From: Bacteroidia bacterium
GTDB taxonomy: Bacteria > Bacteroidota > Bacteroidia > Bacteroidales > CAJPTX01
Length of the DNA: 15,847 nucleotides
Direction: 5' to 3'
Assembly (NCBI GenBank): GCA_905373625.1
Contig: CAJPTS010000021.1
Coordinates: forward strand, 1 to 15,847
Shown: positions 7,679 to 15,793 of the stretch, piece after piece
Position numbering within the stretch: the stretch's first letter is position 1
How the letters are laid out: each line of letters begins with the position of its first letter
Made by a program: the position numbers and the translations under genes
The notes under the pieces: model-generated
What the model saw: the letters and a program-made list of their open reading frames with translations, nothing else
Databases searched by the model: none
What the model was told of the DNA's origin: nothing

Positions 7679-8410
7679 TTAAAAAATAAATTTGGCTTCT
7701 TTGAATGAGCACTGGTATTCTTTTCCTTGTTCGTCTTGTAGAAGAAGTTGTCCATTATTACATACAGATAGAATACGTGCTAAGCAATATTGATCTTTAA
7801 TGAGAAACGGATGTACACCTTGATTACGAAACAAATACTTCCAGTATGCAGCACGAATTGCTTGCGATTGATTCGGTTCATAAGTATTTATTGAAGCGAG
7901 AATCCGTTCCCCAAGATTCGCAGCCAAGCTGACAGGCTCTACGGCAAGTGTGTTTTGTAAATTCATTATGCTCGTCGCAGGAGGATTGTAATGCGCTGGA
8001 CTTTTAATGCGTTTTACAATATTAAGCCCTATTCCAATTGCGGCACTTTCAAATTCGCCATTCCCAATATGTGTTTGGATCAGTATCCCGCAAATCTTCT
8101 CAAGCCCAACGAGTATGTCGTTTGGCCATTTTATCCGTGCTTGTATTCCGTATTCGGTGAGAACAGAAATAATCTCAAGAGATACTATTTGAGAGAGAAT
8201 AAAAAAAGAAGCTACATTTATTTTGCCAAGTGAGGTCAGGAGGGTAAATGTAACGTCTCCTTTTTTTGAATCCCAGCGATTATTGCCTTGCCCCTTGCCG
8301 CGTCGTTGTTGAATACCAATGACCAAAGTGGGAAGCGATAATTCTGTTTTATGCTCCTCTACGTATCTATTGGTAGAATCTATAGAAGCTAGGACGATTC
8401 TGCGTAACAT
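7679..8410 (-). CDS. birA: Biotin--[acetyl-CoA-carboxylase] ligase (catalytic-only BirA)
   Basis: Biotin protein ligase that activates biotin to biotinyl-AMP and attaches it to the biotin carrier domain of carboxylases, in the cytoplasm. Visible motifs: DSTN (11-14) near the N-terminus; the biotin/adenylate-binding loop QQRRGKGQGNNRW (34-46), the equivalent of the GRGRxGR-W loop; KWPNDI (94-99) with its catalytic lysine; KICGILIQ (105-112); and GIGLN (126-130). A short SH3-like C-terminal domain follows. At 243 residues it lacks the N-terminal winged-helix domain of the E. coli repressor, so it is a group I ligase and not a DNA-binding regulator. AGGAG (8421-8425) lies 10 nt before the ATG and supports the start. 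It is 84 nt downstream of valS, same strand. Confidence 0.92.
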   Translation of the reverse strand: MLRRIVLASIDSTNRYVEEHKTELSLPTLVIGIQQRRGKGQGNNRWDSKKGDVTFTLLTSLGKINVASFFILSQIVSLEIISVLTEYGIQARIKWPNDILVGLEKICGILIQTHIGNGEFESAAIGIGLNIVKRIKSPAHYNPPATSIMNLQNTLAVEPVSLAANLGERILASINTYEPNQSQAIRAAYWKYLFRNQGVHPFLIKDQYCLARILSVCNNGQLLLQDEQGKEYQCSFKEAKFIF

Positions 8411-8494
8411 AGCTTACTAGCTCCTTGAGCCTCTAAATACTCTGTTTCGCAATTTCATATAGACTACAGAAATGATGCATCCCTATAGAAATGC

Positions 8495-11110
8495 CTAAGC
8501 CTTTAACCTGTTACGCAGTGCTGTTAGCTTAGTCTCAGTATCTGCGAGTTTCTTCTTTTCGCTTTCAACTATATTAGCGGGTGCTTTATCTATAAAGTGT
8601 GGGTTCTCTAACTTCTTTAATATCATGGTGCGCAAACCTTCATAGTAGGCAATTTCCTCTTGCGTCTTTGCGCGTTCCACCTCAAGGTCTACGGTATCGC
8701 CTAGAGGTATGAAAAACTCAAGAGTTCCAACCATAAAACTAGTACTGCCTGTAGGTGCTGTTTTTATACTTCCCCCCATTTCTACTGTTGCGAGCATGGC
8801 TATTAAATTCTGTCCTTGCTTACTCATAGTAAAATCTCCGTTGTGAAGAAGCTGCAAAGAGTCGCGCATGGGTATACCCTTGGACTGGCGAACGCCTCTG
8901 ATACCACTAACCACCGCTTTTAATAGTTCGAACTCTTCAAGGAGTGTAGTATCTGGAGTTTGAGGAAGCGGTAATTCCTCTTGCATAATACTTCTGTTCG
9001 TGCGGGCGGAGATATCACCCAAATTATGCCAAAGTTCTTCGGTAATGAATGGCATGAAAGGATGAAGCTGTTGCAGGAGGAGATCAAAGAGCCGCTCTAT
9101 TGCCATGAACGAGGTACGATCCATCCTCTGATTGCTGCGCGGCTTCACCAGTTCTAATAACCAAGAGGAGAAGTCATCCCAAAAGAGTCGGTACAGTTCT
9201 GTAAGCGCTTCGGAGATGCGGTAAGCTTTCATATTCGCTTCTACGCTCTGAAATGCTTCCTGCATCCGAGCCTCAAACATAGCAATGGCGAGAGTGCGTG
9301 CAGGTAAAGTCTCTTCTACTAGATCTGCTTTCCAACTCTGTACTAAGCGGAAAGCATTCCATATCTTATTGCTAAAATTACGCCCTTGTTCCGTAAGTTG
9401 CTCATCAAACATAAGATCGTTACCCGCTGCAGAACACATAAGCATTCCAACGCGAACACCGTCTGCACCGAATTTGTCAATTAGTTCCAGTGCGTCGGGA
9501 CTGTTCCCCAAAGACTTACTCATCTTGCGATGCTGCATATCGCGCACTGTCCCAGTAAAGTATACACGTTCAAATGGGCGTTTACCCATATATTCGTAAC
9601 CTGCCATAACCATGCGTGCCACCCAGAAGAATATGATATCGGGCGCAGTAACCAAATCACTTGTAGGATAATAATACCTTATATCGGCATTCTCTGGGTT
9701 ACGTATTCCATCAAAAACGGAAATAGGCCAGAGCCACGAACTATACCACGTGTCGAGTACATCTTCATCTTGGTGAAGATCTGCAAGTGTTAGTGTAGAA
9801 TCTATTTCCTGAGCCGCCTTTAGTGCTTCATTTTCGTTGTGGGCAATAACTGCTTGCCCATCAGGAAGATACCAAGCGGGTATGCGGTGTCCCCACCATA
9901 ATTGGCGAGAAATACACCAATCGCGAGAATTCTCTAGCCAGTGACGGTAAACTCCAACAAAACGTTGAGGAATTAGTTCTATCTCCCCATTTTCTACGGC
10001 ATTTAGAGCCACCTTGGCTAGTTTCTCTATTCTCAAGAACCATTGCGCTGAAAGTTTGGGTTCAATTACTGCTTTTGTGCGCTCACTAATCCCAATCGTA
10101 TGCGTATAAACTTCCTCTTTTTCTAATAAGTTTGCGGCTGCAAGATCTTTAGCAATTTGTGCACGTACCTCGAAACGATCCATACCCTCATATAGACCGA
10201 TCCCCTCCCGAATCGTTCCACATTCTGTAAAAGTATCAATAACCTCAAGGTTATATTTCAACCCAATCTCGTAGTCATCAATAGCATGCGCAGGGGTTAT
10301 TTTTAGAATTCCTGTACCGAATGCTGGATCCACATGTTCGTCCGTAATAATCGGGACTTCACGGTTCACTAACGGCACTATTACGTGCGCATTTAGCAAA
10401 TGCTTATAACGCTGGTCATTCGGATTTACACACACTGCCACGTCGCCCATTATTGTCTCCGGACGTGTAGTGGCTACTATCAGTGCGTCATCTGAGCCGA
10501 CAAGTTTATATCGCAAGTAATATAGTTTAGACTGCTCTTCTACGTGTAATACTTCTTCGTCACTAAGAGCGGTTTGCGCTACAGGATCCCAGTTTACCAT
10601 GCGTACGCCGCGATAAATGAGACCTTTGCGATAGAGATCTACGAAAACTTGTATAACGCTTTCACTACGAGGCGTGTCTAAGGTAAATGCCGTCCGATCC
10701 CAATCGCAAGATGCTCCTAAACGCTTCAACTGCTCTAGGATTATCCCCCCATGTTTATGAGTCCATTCCCACGCGTGCTTTAGGAACTCATCGCGCGATA
10801 TGGAATGTTTATCTATACCTTCCTTACGTAGCTTTTCTACAACTTTTGCCTCTGTTGCGATCGAGGCATGATCCGTACCTGGTACCCAACAAGCATTAAA
10901 ACCCCGCATGCGAGCACGACGAACCAATACATCTTGGATCGTATTGTTGAGCATATGACCCATGTGTAGAATCCCTGTAACATTGGGCGGAGGTATCACC
11001 ACCGTGTAAGGCTTGCGTTCATCGGGTTCGGAGTGAAAGAGTTTTTTCTCTAGCCACCAAGAGTACCACTTCCGTTCTATTTCGGAGGGCTCATAACGTG
11101 TAGAAAGCAT
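8495..11110 (-). CDS. valS: Valyl-tRNA synthetase
   Basis: Class I aminoacyl-tRNA synthetase charging tRNA-Val. The HIGH motif appears as HMGH (49-52) in PPNVTGILHMGH, and the KMSKS motif is exact at 529-533. The CP1 editing domain, which hydrolyses mischarged Thr-tRNA, shows TTRPETI (214-220) and FGTGILKITPAH (264-275) followed by D278/D279. DTWYSSWLWP (453-462), the ValRS-type sequence before the second half of the Rossmann fold, is present. The anticodon-binding region follows, and the C-terminal ~65 residues (from about VDLEVERAKTQEE) form the charged coiled coil typical of ValRS. The full length of 871 residues is normal for Bacteroidota. No -7 box was found in the 57 nt before the start, so co-transcription with typA is likely. 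Confidence 0.96.
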   Translation of the reverse strand: MLSTRYEPSEIERKWYSWWLEKKLFHSEPDERKPYTVVIPPPNVTGILHMGHMLNNTIQDVLVRRARMRGFNACWVPGTDHASIATEAKVVEKLRKEGIDKHSISRDEFLKHAWEWTHKHGGIILEQLKRLGASCDWDRTAFTLDTPRSESVIQVFVDLYRKGLIYRGVRMVNWDPVAQTALSDEEVLHVEEQSKLYYLRYKLVGSDDALIVATTRPETIMGDVAVCVNPNDQRYKHLLNAHVIVPLVNREVPIITDEHVDPAFGTGILKITPAHAIDDYEIGLKYNLEVIDTFTECGTIREGIGLYEGMDRFEVRAQIAKDLAAANLLEKEEVYTHTIGISERTKAVIEPKLSAQWFLRIEKLAKVALNAVENGEIELIPQRFVGVYRHWLENSRDWCISRQLWWGHRIPAWYLPDGQAVIAHNENEALKAAQEIDSTLTLADLHQDEDVLDTWYSSWLWPISVFDGIRNPENADIRYYYPTSDLVTAPDIIFFWVARMVMAGYEYMGKRPFERVYFTGTVRDMQHRKMSKSLGNSPDALELIDKFGADGVRVGMLMCSAAGNDLMFDEQLTEQGRNFSNKIWNAFRLVQSWKADLVEETLPARTLAIAMFEARMQEAFQSVEANMKAYRISEALTELYRLFWDDFSSWLLELVKPRSNQRMDRTSFMAIERLFDLLLQQLHPFMPFITEELWHNLGDISARTNRSIMQEELPLPQTPDTTLLEEFELLKAVVSGIRGVRQSKGIPMRDSLQLLHNGDFTMSKQGQNLIAMLATVEMGGSIKTAPTGSTSFMVGTLEFFIPLGDTVDLEVERAKTQEEIAYYEGLRTMILKKLENPHFIDKAPANIVESEKKKLADTETKLTALRNRLKA

Positions 11111-11167
11111 CTTTATAGTATTCGTTGTTAAAACGTGAGATCGAGTATTGTTTCCTGCGTGTAGGAA

Positions 11168-12970
11168 TTACTGGTTTCGTTGTGCGCGCTTCCGCGCTGT
11201 CTCGTCAAGTTCTATTTTTCGCAGACGCATAGCATGAGGAGTAATTTCTACATACTCATCTTCGCGAATGTATTCTAAGGCCTCTTCTAGTGAAAAATGT
11301 ACAGCGGGAGCAAGGAGTATCTTATCGTCACTTCCTGAAGCGCGCATATTGGTAAGTTTCTTCTCCTTGCAAACATTGATCGTAATATCATTCCCGCGAG
11401 TATTTTCGCCTACTATCTCGCCAGCATAGACTTCTATGGGAGGGTCTATGAAAAATATGCCACGATCTTGCAATTTACCTATGGCATAAGCGACAGCAGT
11501 GCCAGACTCCAGAGCGATGAGAGAACCATTATTACGCGACGGTATCTCTCCGCGGTACGGCTCAAACCCTTTTAGAATATGTGCCATGATCGCTTCGCCA
11601 TTCGATGCTGTTAGGAGTTGGTTTCGCATACCGATTAGCCCACGCGAAGGAATTTCAAATTCTATATGCGTCCGCTCTTCTACCTCCTGCATGTTTACGA
11701 TGGTTGCTTTGCGTGCAGAAGCTAATTCTATAGCACTACCTGCAAATTCGGTAGGTAGGTCGATCCGAAGTATTTCGATCGGTTCACATTTCTTGCCATC
11801 TATCTCCTTAAGAACCACTCGCGGTTGTCCAACCTGTAATTCATAGCCTTCTCGACGCATGGTCTCTATGAGAATAGAAAGGTGTAGAATGCCGCGCCCA
11901 TATACTATAAATGAATCGGCTGTCGGTCCTGCTTCCACGCGTAGAGCCAGATTCCACTCTAATTCTCGTTCCAGACGCTCGCGTAAGTGACGTGAGGTAA
12001 CAAACTTCCCATCGCGACCAAAGAAAGGTGAATTGTTAATCGTGAAGAGCATAGACATCGTCGGCTCGTCCACTTTAATCACAGGAAGCGGTTCTGGGTT
12101 CTCTGCATCGCATACTGTACCTCCGATTTCAAACCCCTCCAGACCTACCAGTGCACAAATATCGCCTGCTTGTACCGAGGGCACAGCACATTTGTTTAGA
12201 CCTTCAAAGGTATAAACCTCTTTCAACGGCATTTTCCGAAGAGAACCATCGCGCATGGAAAGTGTTACCGTCATGCCAGAATGTATAGTGCCACGGCTAA
12301 GTTTCCCTATCGCAATACGACCTACATACTTGGAATACTCTATCGATGTGATGAGCATTTGCAAAGAGCCCCCAGATACCTTAGGGGCGGGAACGTATTC
12401 TAGTATCGCTTGTAGGAGTGGCTCTATATTTTCACTGGGTTGTGTATAGTCAGAAGACATCCAGCCTTGCTTAGCGCTACCATATAAAGTTGGAAAATCC
12501 ATCTGCTGCTCCGTTGCGCCGAGGCTAAACATTAGATCAAAGACATCCTCTTGTACCTGTTCTGGTTTACAGTTGAGCTTGTCTACCTTATTTATCACAA
12601 CAATGGGCTTTAAGCCTAATTCTAGGGCTTTCTGAAGGACAAAACGCGTTTGGGGCATCGTCCCCTCAAAAGCATCAACGACCAGTAGAACACCATCCGC
12701 CATATTTAAGACGCGTTCTACTTCGCCACCAAAGTCCGCGTGTCCGGGAGTATCTATAATATTTATCTTACACCCCTTATAGGTCATAGAAACATTTTTG
12801 CTCAGAATTGTTATGCCACGCTCGCGTTCCAACTCATTACTATCCATAACGAGTGTATTCTCTGGCATTTTGCTCTTTCCTAACGCATTGGTATAAGATA
12901 TGAGCTTGTCTACAAGTGTTGTCTTCCCATGATCGACGTGAGCTATAATTGCCACATTCCGAATCTCCAT
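11168..12970 (-). CDS. typA: Ribosome-associated GTPase TypA/BipA
   Basis: Translational GTPase of the EF-G family that binds the 70S ribosome and aids 50S assembly and stress/cold adaptation. The GTPase motifs are complete: AHVDHGKT (10-17, G1), ERGITI (50-55, G2), DTPGH (73-77, G3), NKVD (127-130, G4) and a GSAKQGW segment (about 164) at the G5 position. Domains II, III and V follow, then the BipA-specific C-terminal domain with PSRGLIGMRNQLLTASNGEA, GSLIALESGTAVAYAIGKLQ and ENTRGNDITINVCKEKKLTNMR. It has 600 residues, the normal length. An unusually good Shine-Dalgarno sequence (GGAGGG) precedes the ATG. It is the first gene of a probable typA-valS-birA transcription unit. Confidence 0.96.
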   Translation of the reverse strand: MEIRNVAIIAHVDHGKTTLVDKLISYTNALGKSKMPENTLVMDSNELERERGITILSKNVSMTYKGCKINIIDTPGHADFGGEVERVLNMADGVLLVVDAFEGTMPQTRFVLQKALELGLKPIVVINKVDKLNCKPEQVQEDVFDLMFSLGATEQQMDFPTLYGSAKQGWMSSDYTQPSENIEPLLQAILEYVPAPKVSGGSLQMLITSIEYSKYVGRIAIGKLSRGTIHSGMTVTLSMRDGSLRKMPLKEVYTFEGLNKCAVPSVQAGDICALVGLEGFEIGGTVCDAENPEPLPVIKVDEPTMSMLFTINNSPFFGRDGKFVTSRHLRERLERELEWNLALRVEAGPTADSFIVYGRGILHLSILIETMRREGYELQVGQPRVVLKEIDGKKCEPIEILRIDLPTEFAGSAIELASARKATIVNMQEVEERTHIEFEIPSRGLIGMRNQLLTASNGEAIMAHILKGFEPYRGEIPSRNNGSLIALESGTAVAYAIGKLQDRGIFFIDPPIEVYAGEIVGENTRGNDITINVCKEKKLTNMRASGSDDKILLAPAVHFSLEEALEYIREDEYVEITPHAMRLRKIELDETARKRAQRNQ

Positions 12971-12975
12971 TCTTT

Positions 12976-12981
12976 CCCTCC
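12976..12981 (-). promoter_or_regulatory. Strong Shine-Dalgarno sequence of typA
   Basis: On the minus strand GGAGGG stands 5 nt before the typA ATG (GGAGGGAAAGAATG). Most genes in this window lack such a sequence, so it confirms the typA start and suggests strong initiation. Confidence 0.7.
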
Positions 12982-13141
12982 AGTTTAGGGCGTAAAGTTA
13001 GGAACTTTAGGGGTAAACGGCTTGTATATTGTATCATGTGGCGTTATGCTCAAACACAACTTAAACTAGCCGTCACATATTGCCGCAGCATGTATAACGC
13101 CCTGCTAATTTTAGCGCTTATATTTCTTAAAATTTTTCTTG

Positions 13142-13149
13142 TAACTTTG
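13142..13149 (+). promoter_or_regulatory. Candidate -7 promoter box of the two-gene module
   Basis: TAACTTTG matches TAnnTTTG exactly. No clear TTTG is seen 19-21 nt upstream (that region is A/T-rich), so the -33 element is weak or activator-dependent. The expected start is near 13156, giving a 65-nt leader before the ATG at 13221. The rest of the 250-nt divergent gap (12971-13220) contains no confident gene. Confidence 0.5.
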
Positions 13150-13165
13150 GCGCTGTGTTGTTTGT

Positions 13166-13185
13166 TAGTGCACTACAATGTAGTG
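13166..13185. promoter_or_regulatory. Operator-like nested palindromes
   Basis: Two overlapping perfect inverted repeats: TAGTGCACTA (13166-13175) and CACTACA-A-TGTAGTG (13171-13185). Together they give three TAGTG half-sites in alternating orientation. They lie 17-36 nt downstream of the candidate -7 box, in the early transcribed region, a plausible repressor site. No matching regulator gene is present in the window. Confidence 0.4.
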
Positions 13186-13220
13186 TGTTTAGCAGCAGCT
13201 TTCATAGTATATATCACAAC

Positions 13221-14435
13221 ATGAAAAAGACATTCAGCTACGTAGAAAGACTCCTAGAGAATACGGCAACGACGATGGACTTTGCCTCGTACAACCATAG
13301 TCGAGAGCTATTCGATCAGGGAAAATACGTTGAAAGTATTCACGCAGTAATAGATTTTTTCAATCCTGAATTCAGATTGAAGTATGACAACGATCTTGGG
13401 ACGAATGCGAATGCGAGCCAACCCAAGAAAAAATCATTCTTTGCCTCATTGTTTGGCGCTTCTAAGGTTGAAAAGAATTACGGATTAGGGCGTCGTTTTA
13501 CTATACCCCACGGTTCTATAATTGTCAATATTGAGATCACAGAGACTGAACTTAAGGTGCACGCTCCGTTTCTCTCTGTCCCCGAAGACGGACGTCGCGT
13601 GCCGCTTCTGCGCCGAGTATGTGAACTTAATTTGGCGCAGTTAGATTTAGTACATTTAGTATTAGAGGGTAACGAGTTACATTTCAAATTCTCTTGCCCT
13701 CTGGAGTTGGCTCATCCGCACAAGCTTCAATATATGTTCCGCGAGCTCTGTATTAACGGCGATAAGTACGATGACGAGTTCGTTACGAAATTCGGCGCTA
13801 AAAGGCTATATACCCCCATCGTGTCTCAATTCCCTGAAAAGGAAGTGAAGCGTGTTGTGGAAGGAATTCGTGATACTTGTAAGGAAACTATTGACGCTAT
13901 CGAGGAGTTTGAAGAAGAACGAAAGTTCGGGATCGCATGGCATTGCCTTGCCATCGGTCTCTTCAAGATAAGTTATTTTGCACGTCCGCAAGGGATGTTA
14001 GATAATGACCTCGATGACGCCATACGTAATGCTTGGGACGACGAAGAAGATACCCCCGTACAGGTTCGTGACGGCAAAGAATTTTTGCAAAAACTCTACG
14101 AAAAGTCTGATGAAGAACTCACATCATACATATACAAGGTGGAAATTATGTGTTCCACGCGGCGCGCTTCTGATCTCGGAAATTTACGCTCCAATTTAGC
14201 TGAGGCTTATGATGCTGCAGTTAAGGCATACTCTAGTGATTCTATGGAGTGCTGCATTCGTAGTCTGCTGATGATATACCGCGTGTATTTCTATAATGAC
14301 CTACAGTCAGATGTAGATAGTGTCTTCACACATGCCCTAAAACGCTCTGCAAGTCTTGAGTTCGGTGCAGCCGCAAAAGTCCTAATTTCGGCTCTAAGAC
14401 GTGTGATGGAACAAATGTCTGATTCGCGCGAATAA
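13221..14435 (+). CDS. Unrecognised cytoplasmic protein with YbjN-like domain, partner of the downstream protease
   Basis: Not recognised as a named gene. The 404-residue product has no signal peptide or membrane segment. An N-terminal helical region (about 20-48, ASYNHSRELFDQGKYVESI) looks TPR-like. Residues 69-81 are a basic/aromatic linker. Residues 98-195 alternate strands and helices (IIVNIEITETELKVHAPFLS, LHFKFSCPLE, DKYDDEFVTKFGA) in a pattern resembling the YbjN/type III chaperone-like fold. The rest (200-404) is helical and acidic in the middle (DDEEDTP). The start at 13221 is preferred over the in-frame ATG at 13155: the predicted transcription start falls at about 13156, and the extra 22 residues are low-quality coding sequence. 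It lies 25 nt upstream of the serine protease gene, almost certainly co-transcribed. The fold assignment is inference. Confidence 0.8.
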   Translation: MKKTFSYVERLLENTATTMDFASYNHSRELFDQGKYVESIHAVIDFFNPEFRLKYDNDLGTNANASQPKKKSFFASLFGASKVEKNYGLGRRFTIPHGSIIVNIEITETELKVHAPFLSVPEDGRRVPLLRRVCELNLAQLDLVHLVLEGNELHFKFSCPLELAHPHKLQYMFRELCINGDKYDDEFVTKFGAKRLYTPIVSQFPEKEVKRVVEGIRDTCKETIDAIEEFEEERKFGIAWHCLAIGLFKISYFARPQGMLDNDLDDAIRNAWDDEEDTPVQVRDGKEFLQKLYEKSDEELTSYIYKVEIMCSTRRASDLGNLRSNLAEAYDAAVKAYSSDSMECCIRSLLMIYRVYFYNDLQSDVDSVFTHALKRSASLEFGAAAKVLISALRRVMEQMSDSRE

Positions 14436-14460
14436 GCATTAGTAAATAAGAAAAGAAAAT

Positions 14461-15549
14461 ATGGAAACTAATATAAATTTTGCATCGGTGGTAAAGATTA
14501 TCACCTATGATGGTACTGGTTCTGGCTTCTTCTTCAGGCGTCCCAACTATGTTATGACAAATTTCCATGTGGTTGAGGGACAGCATACGGTCACTCTCGA
14601 ATTGCAGAACGAAGAACGTTGTCATGCTACGGTACTCCTCGTAAGCCAACATCTGGATCTCGCGGTACTCCAAGTTGATGCCAATTTCGCTGATGTTGAA
14701 CCTGCAGTTTTCTGCGATGCTGATAATTTAGCGCTAAGTGATAAGATAATCACAGCGGGATTCCCGCTCGGGAGTCCTTTTGCTATTACAGAGGGAATTG
14801 TATCCTCGCCTCGACAGAAGGTGGGAGGACGCTTTCTTATTCAAACAGATGCGGCTGTAAATCCTGGCAACTCCGGAGGTCCGATGTTCAATTCCAAAGG
14901 CGAGGTCTGCGCTGTTACTGTTAGCAAGATTCAAAATGCTGAAAATATAGGCTTCGGCATTCCTATTGCTGATATTAAAAAGGTTCTTGACACAGTAGAT
15001 ACCATACAAGACGGTGAAAAATATCACTTCCAGTGTCCAGGATGCGACAAAGCTATATCTGAGAAAGTTGAGTATTGTGATTCCTGCGGTGCGAAAATCT
15101 CTGCCGAGGCTTTTAAGGAAAAATCTAAAACCGCGCTAACAGACCTCGTTGAGGATATTATTCGCAAGGTCGGATTAGATCCCGTTGTGGCTTGCAACGG
15201 CGACGAACAATGGAAGTTCTATTATAAAGGAGCTCTCATTATTGCATATGTTTATAATCGGGACTTCCTAATATTCTACAGCAATGTAAATCTTTTGCCA
15301 AAACAAGATCTGAGAGAATTGTTTGAATACCTTCTGCGCGATCCACTTCCTCCGTATCAGTTCGGCATTAAAGACAATGACGTGGTGCTCTATTTATGCA
15401 TACACTTGTCGGATTTGCAGAATGATAATTACCGAGAAAAAATAATGAAGCAGTTCTCTGATCTCCCTGAAAAGTGCGCAGAAATTGATGACATCTTGGT
15501 AGAAAGATTTGGTTGCACCTTCCCCGAACGTAAGAATAAACAGAATTAA
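14461..15549 (+). CDS. Cytoplasmic trypsin-like serine protease with zinc ribbon and YbjN-like C-terminal domain
   Basis: Three-part protein of 362 residues. Residues 5-180 form a trypsin/DegP-like (S1C-type) protease with an intact triad: His36 in TNFHVV, Asp66 in DLAVL, Ser138 in GNSGGP; the substrate-loop segment ENIGFGIPI (161-169) is also as in HtrA proteins. There is no PDZ domain. Residues 191-210 are a zinc ribbon with C192-x2-C195 and C206-x2-C209. Residues about 225-352 form an alpha/beta domain ending EIDDILVERFGC, resembling YbjN/secretion-chaperone-like domains and the middle domain of the upstream protein. There is no signal peptide or transmembrane helix, so it should act in the cytoplasm, unlike DegP/DegQ. 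The A-rich leader before ATG is normal for the phylum. The substrate is unknown. Confidence 0.88.
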   Translation: METNINFASVVKIITYDGTGSGFFFRRPNYVMTNFHVVEGQHTVTLELQNEERCHATVLLVSQHLDLAVLQVDANFADVEPAVFCDADNLALSDKIITAGFPLGSPFAITEGIVSSPRQKVGGRFLIQTDAAVNPGNSGGPMFNSKGEVCAVTVSKIQNAENIGFGIPIADIKKVLDTVDTIQDGEKYHFQCPGCDKAISEKVEYCDSCGAKISAEAFKEKSKTALTDLVEDIIRKVGLDPVVACNGDEQWKFYYKGALIIAYVYNRDFLIFYSNVNLLPKQDLRELFEYLLRDPLPPYQFGIKDNDVVLYLCIHLSDLQNDNYREKIMKQFSDLPEKCAEIDDILVERFGCTFPERKNKQN

Positions 15550-15632
15550 AGTCTGGAAAATCAGAACATAAGAGCTACTGTTGACTTATAGAGATCTATT
15601 CTAGTGTACACGCGGCGTCTTTATGGGACAAG

Positions 15633-15682
15633 ACTCTTTAATCTCTAGTAATTAGCTAATTACGACGATTAAGTTAAAGAGT
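15633..15682. repeat. Nested inverted repeats in the protease-tRNA gap
   Basis: ACTCTTTAA (15633-15641) pairs with TTAAAGAGT (15674-15682). Between them lies a perfect 14-bp palindrome TAATTAGCTAATTA (15649-15662). The outer pairing extends by AAG/CTT after a one-base bulge. No T-run follows, so it is not a normal terminator. It may be an RNA structure ending or protecting the protease mRNA, or a protein-binding site. The rest of 15550-15733 holds no gene that I can see. Confidence 0.4.
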
Positions 15683-15706
15683 TCTTCTGAAAGATACATC
15701 TTAGGT

Positions 15707-15724
15707 ATAACATTCATATGTTAT
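15707..15724. repeat. Small hairpin upstream of the tRNA promoter
   Basis: ATAACAT and ATGTTAT form a 7-bp inverted repeat around TCAT, ending 9 nt before the TTTG box of the tRNA promoter. It is A/T-rich with no following T-run; its role is unknown. Confidence 0.3.
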
Positions 15725-15733
15725 TAGCTGAGG

Positions 15734-15765
15734 TTTGGTAACACAAAAAAAAATGCCTATCTTTG
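15734..15765 (+). promoter_or_regulatory. Promoter of tRNA-Cys
   Basis: TTTG (15734-15737), 20-nt spacer and TATCTTTG (15758-15765) fit the Bacteroidota consensus exactly. An A-run fills part of the spacer. The expected start is near 15772, about 22 nt before the tRNA 5' end. Confidence 0.75.
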
Positions 15766-15793
15766 CGTGCTTCTATGATAGATGGGTATGTAC

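Noticed and set aside
9285..9599. Open frame of 104 codons on the plus strand inside valS
   Set aside because: It lies wholly within a well-supported synthetase gene on the other strand and has no recognisable domain or ribosome site.
12993..13000. TAACTTTA on the minus strand as a -7 box for typA
   Set aside because: It ends in A rather than G, has no TTTG or TTG 19-21 nt upstream, and would leave a leader of only about 15 nt containing the Shine-Dalgarno sequence. Too weak to annotate.
13155..13220. Upstream in-frame ATG extending the 404-residue protein by 22 residues
   Set aside because: It coincides with the predicted transcription start and overlaps the palindromes; the extra residues look like translated leader. 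ATG at 13221 is preferred.
15550..15630. Terminator directly after the protease gene
   Set aside because: No stem followed by a T-run could be found there.
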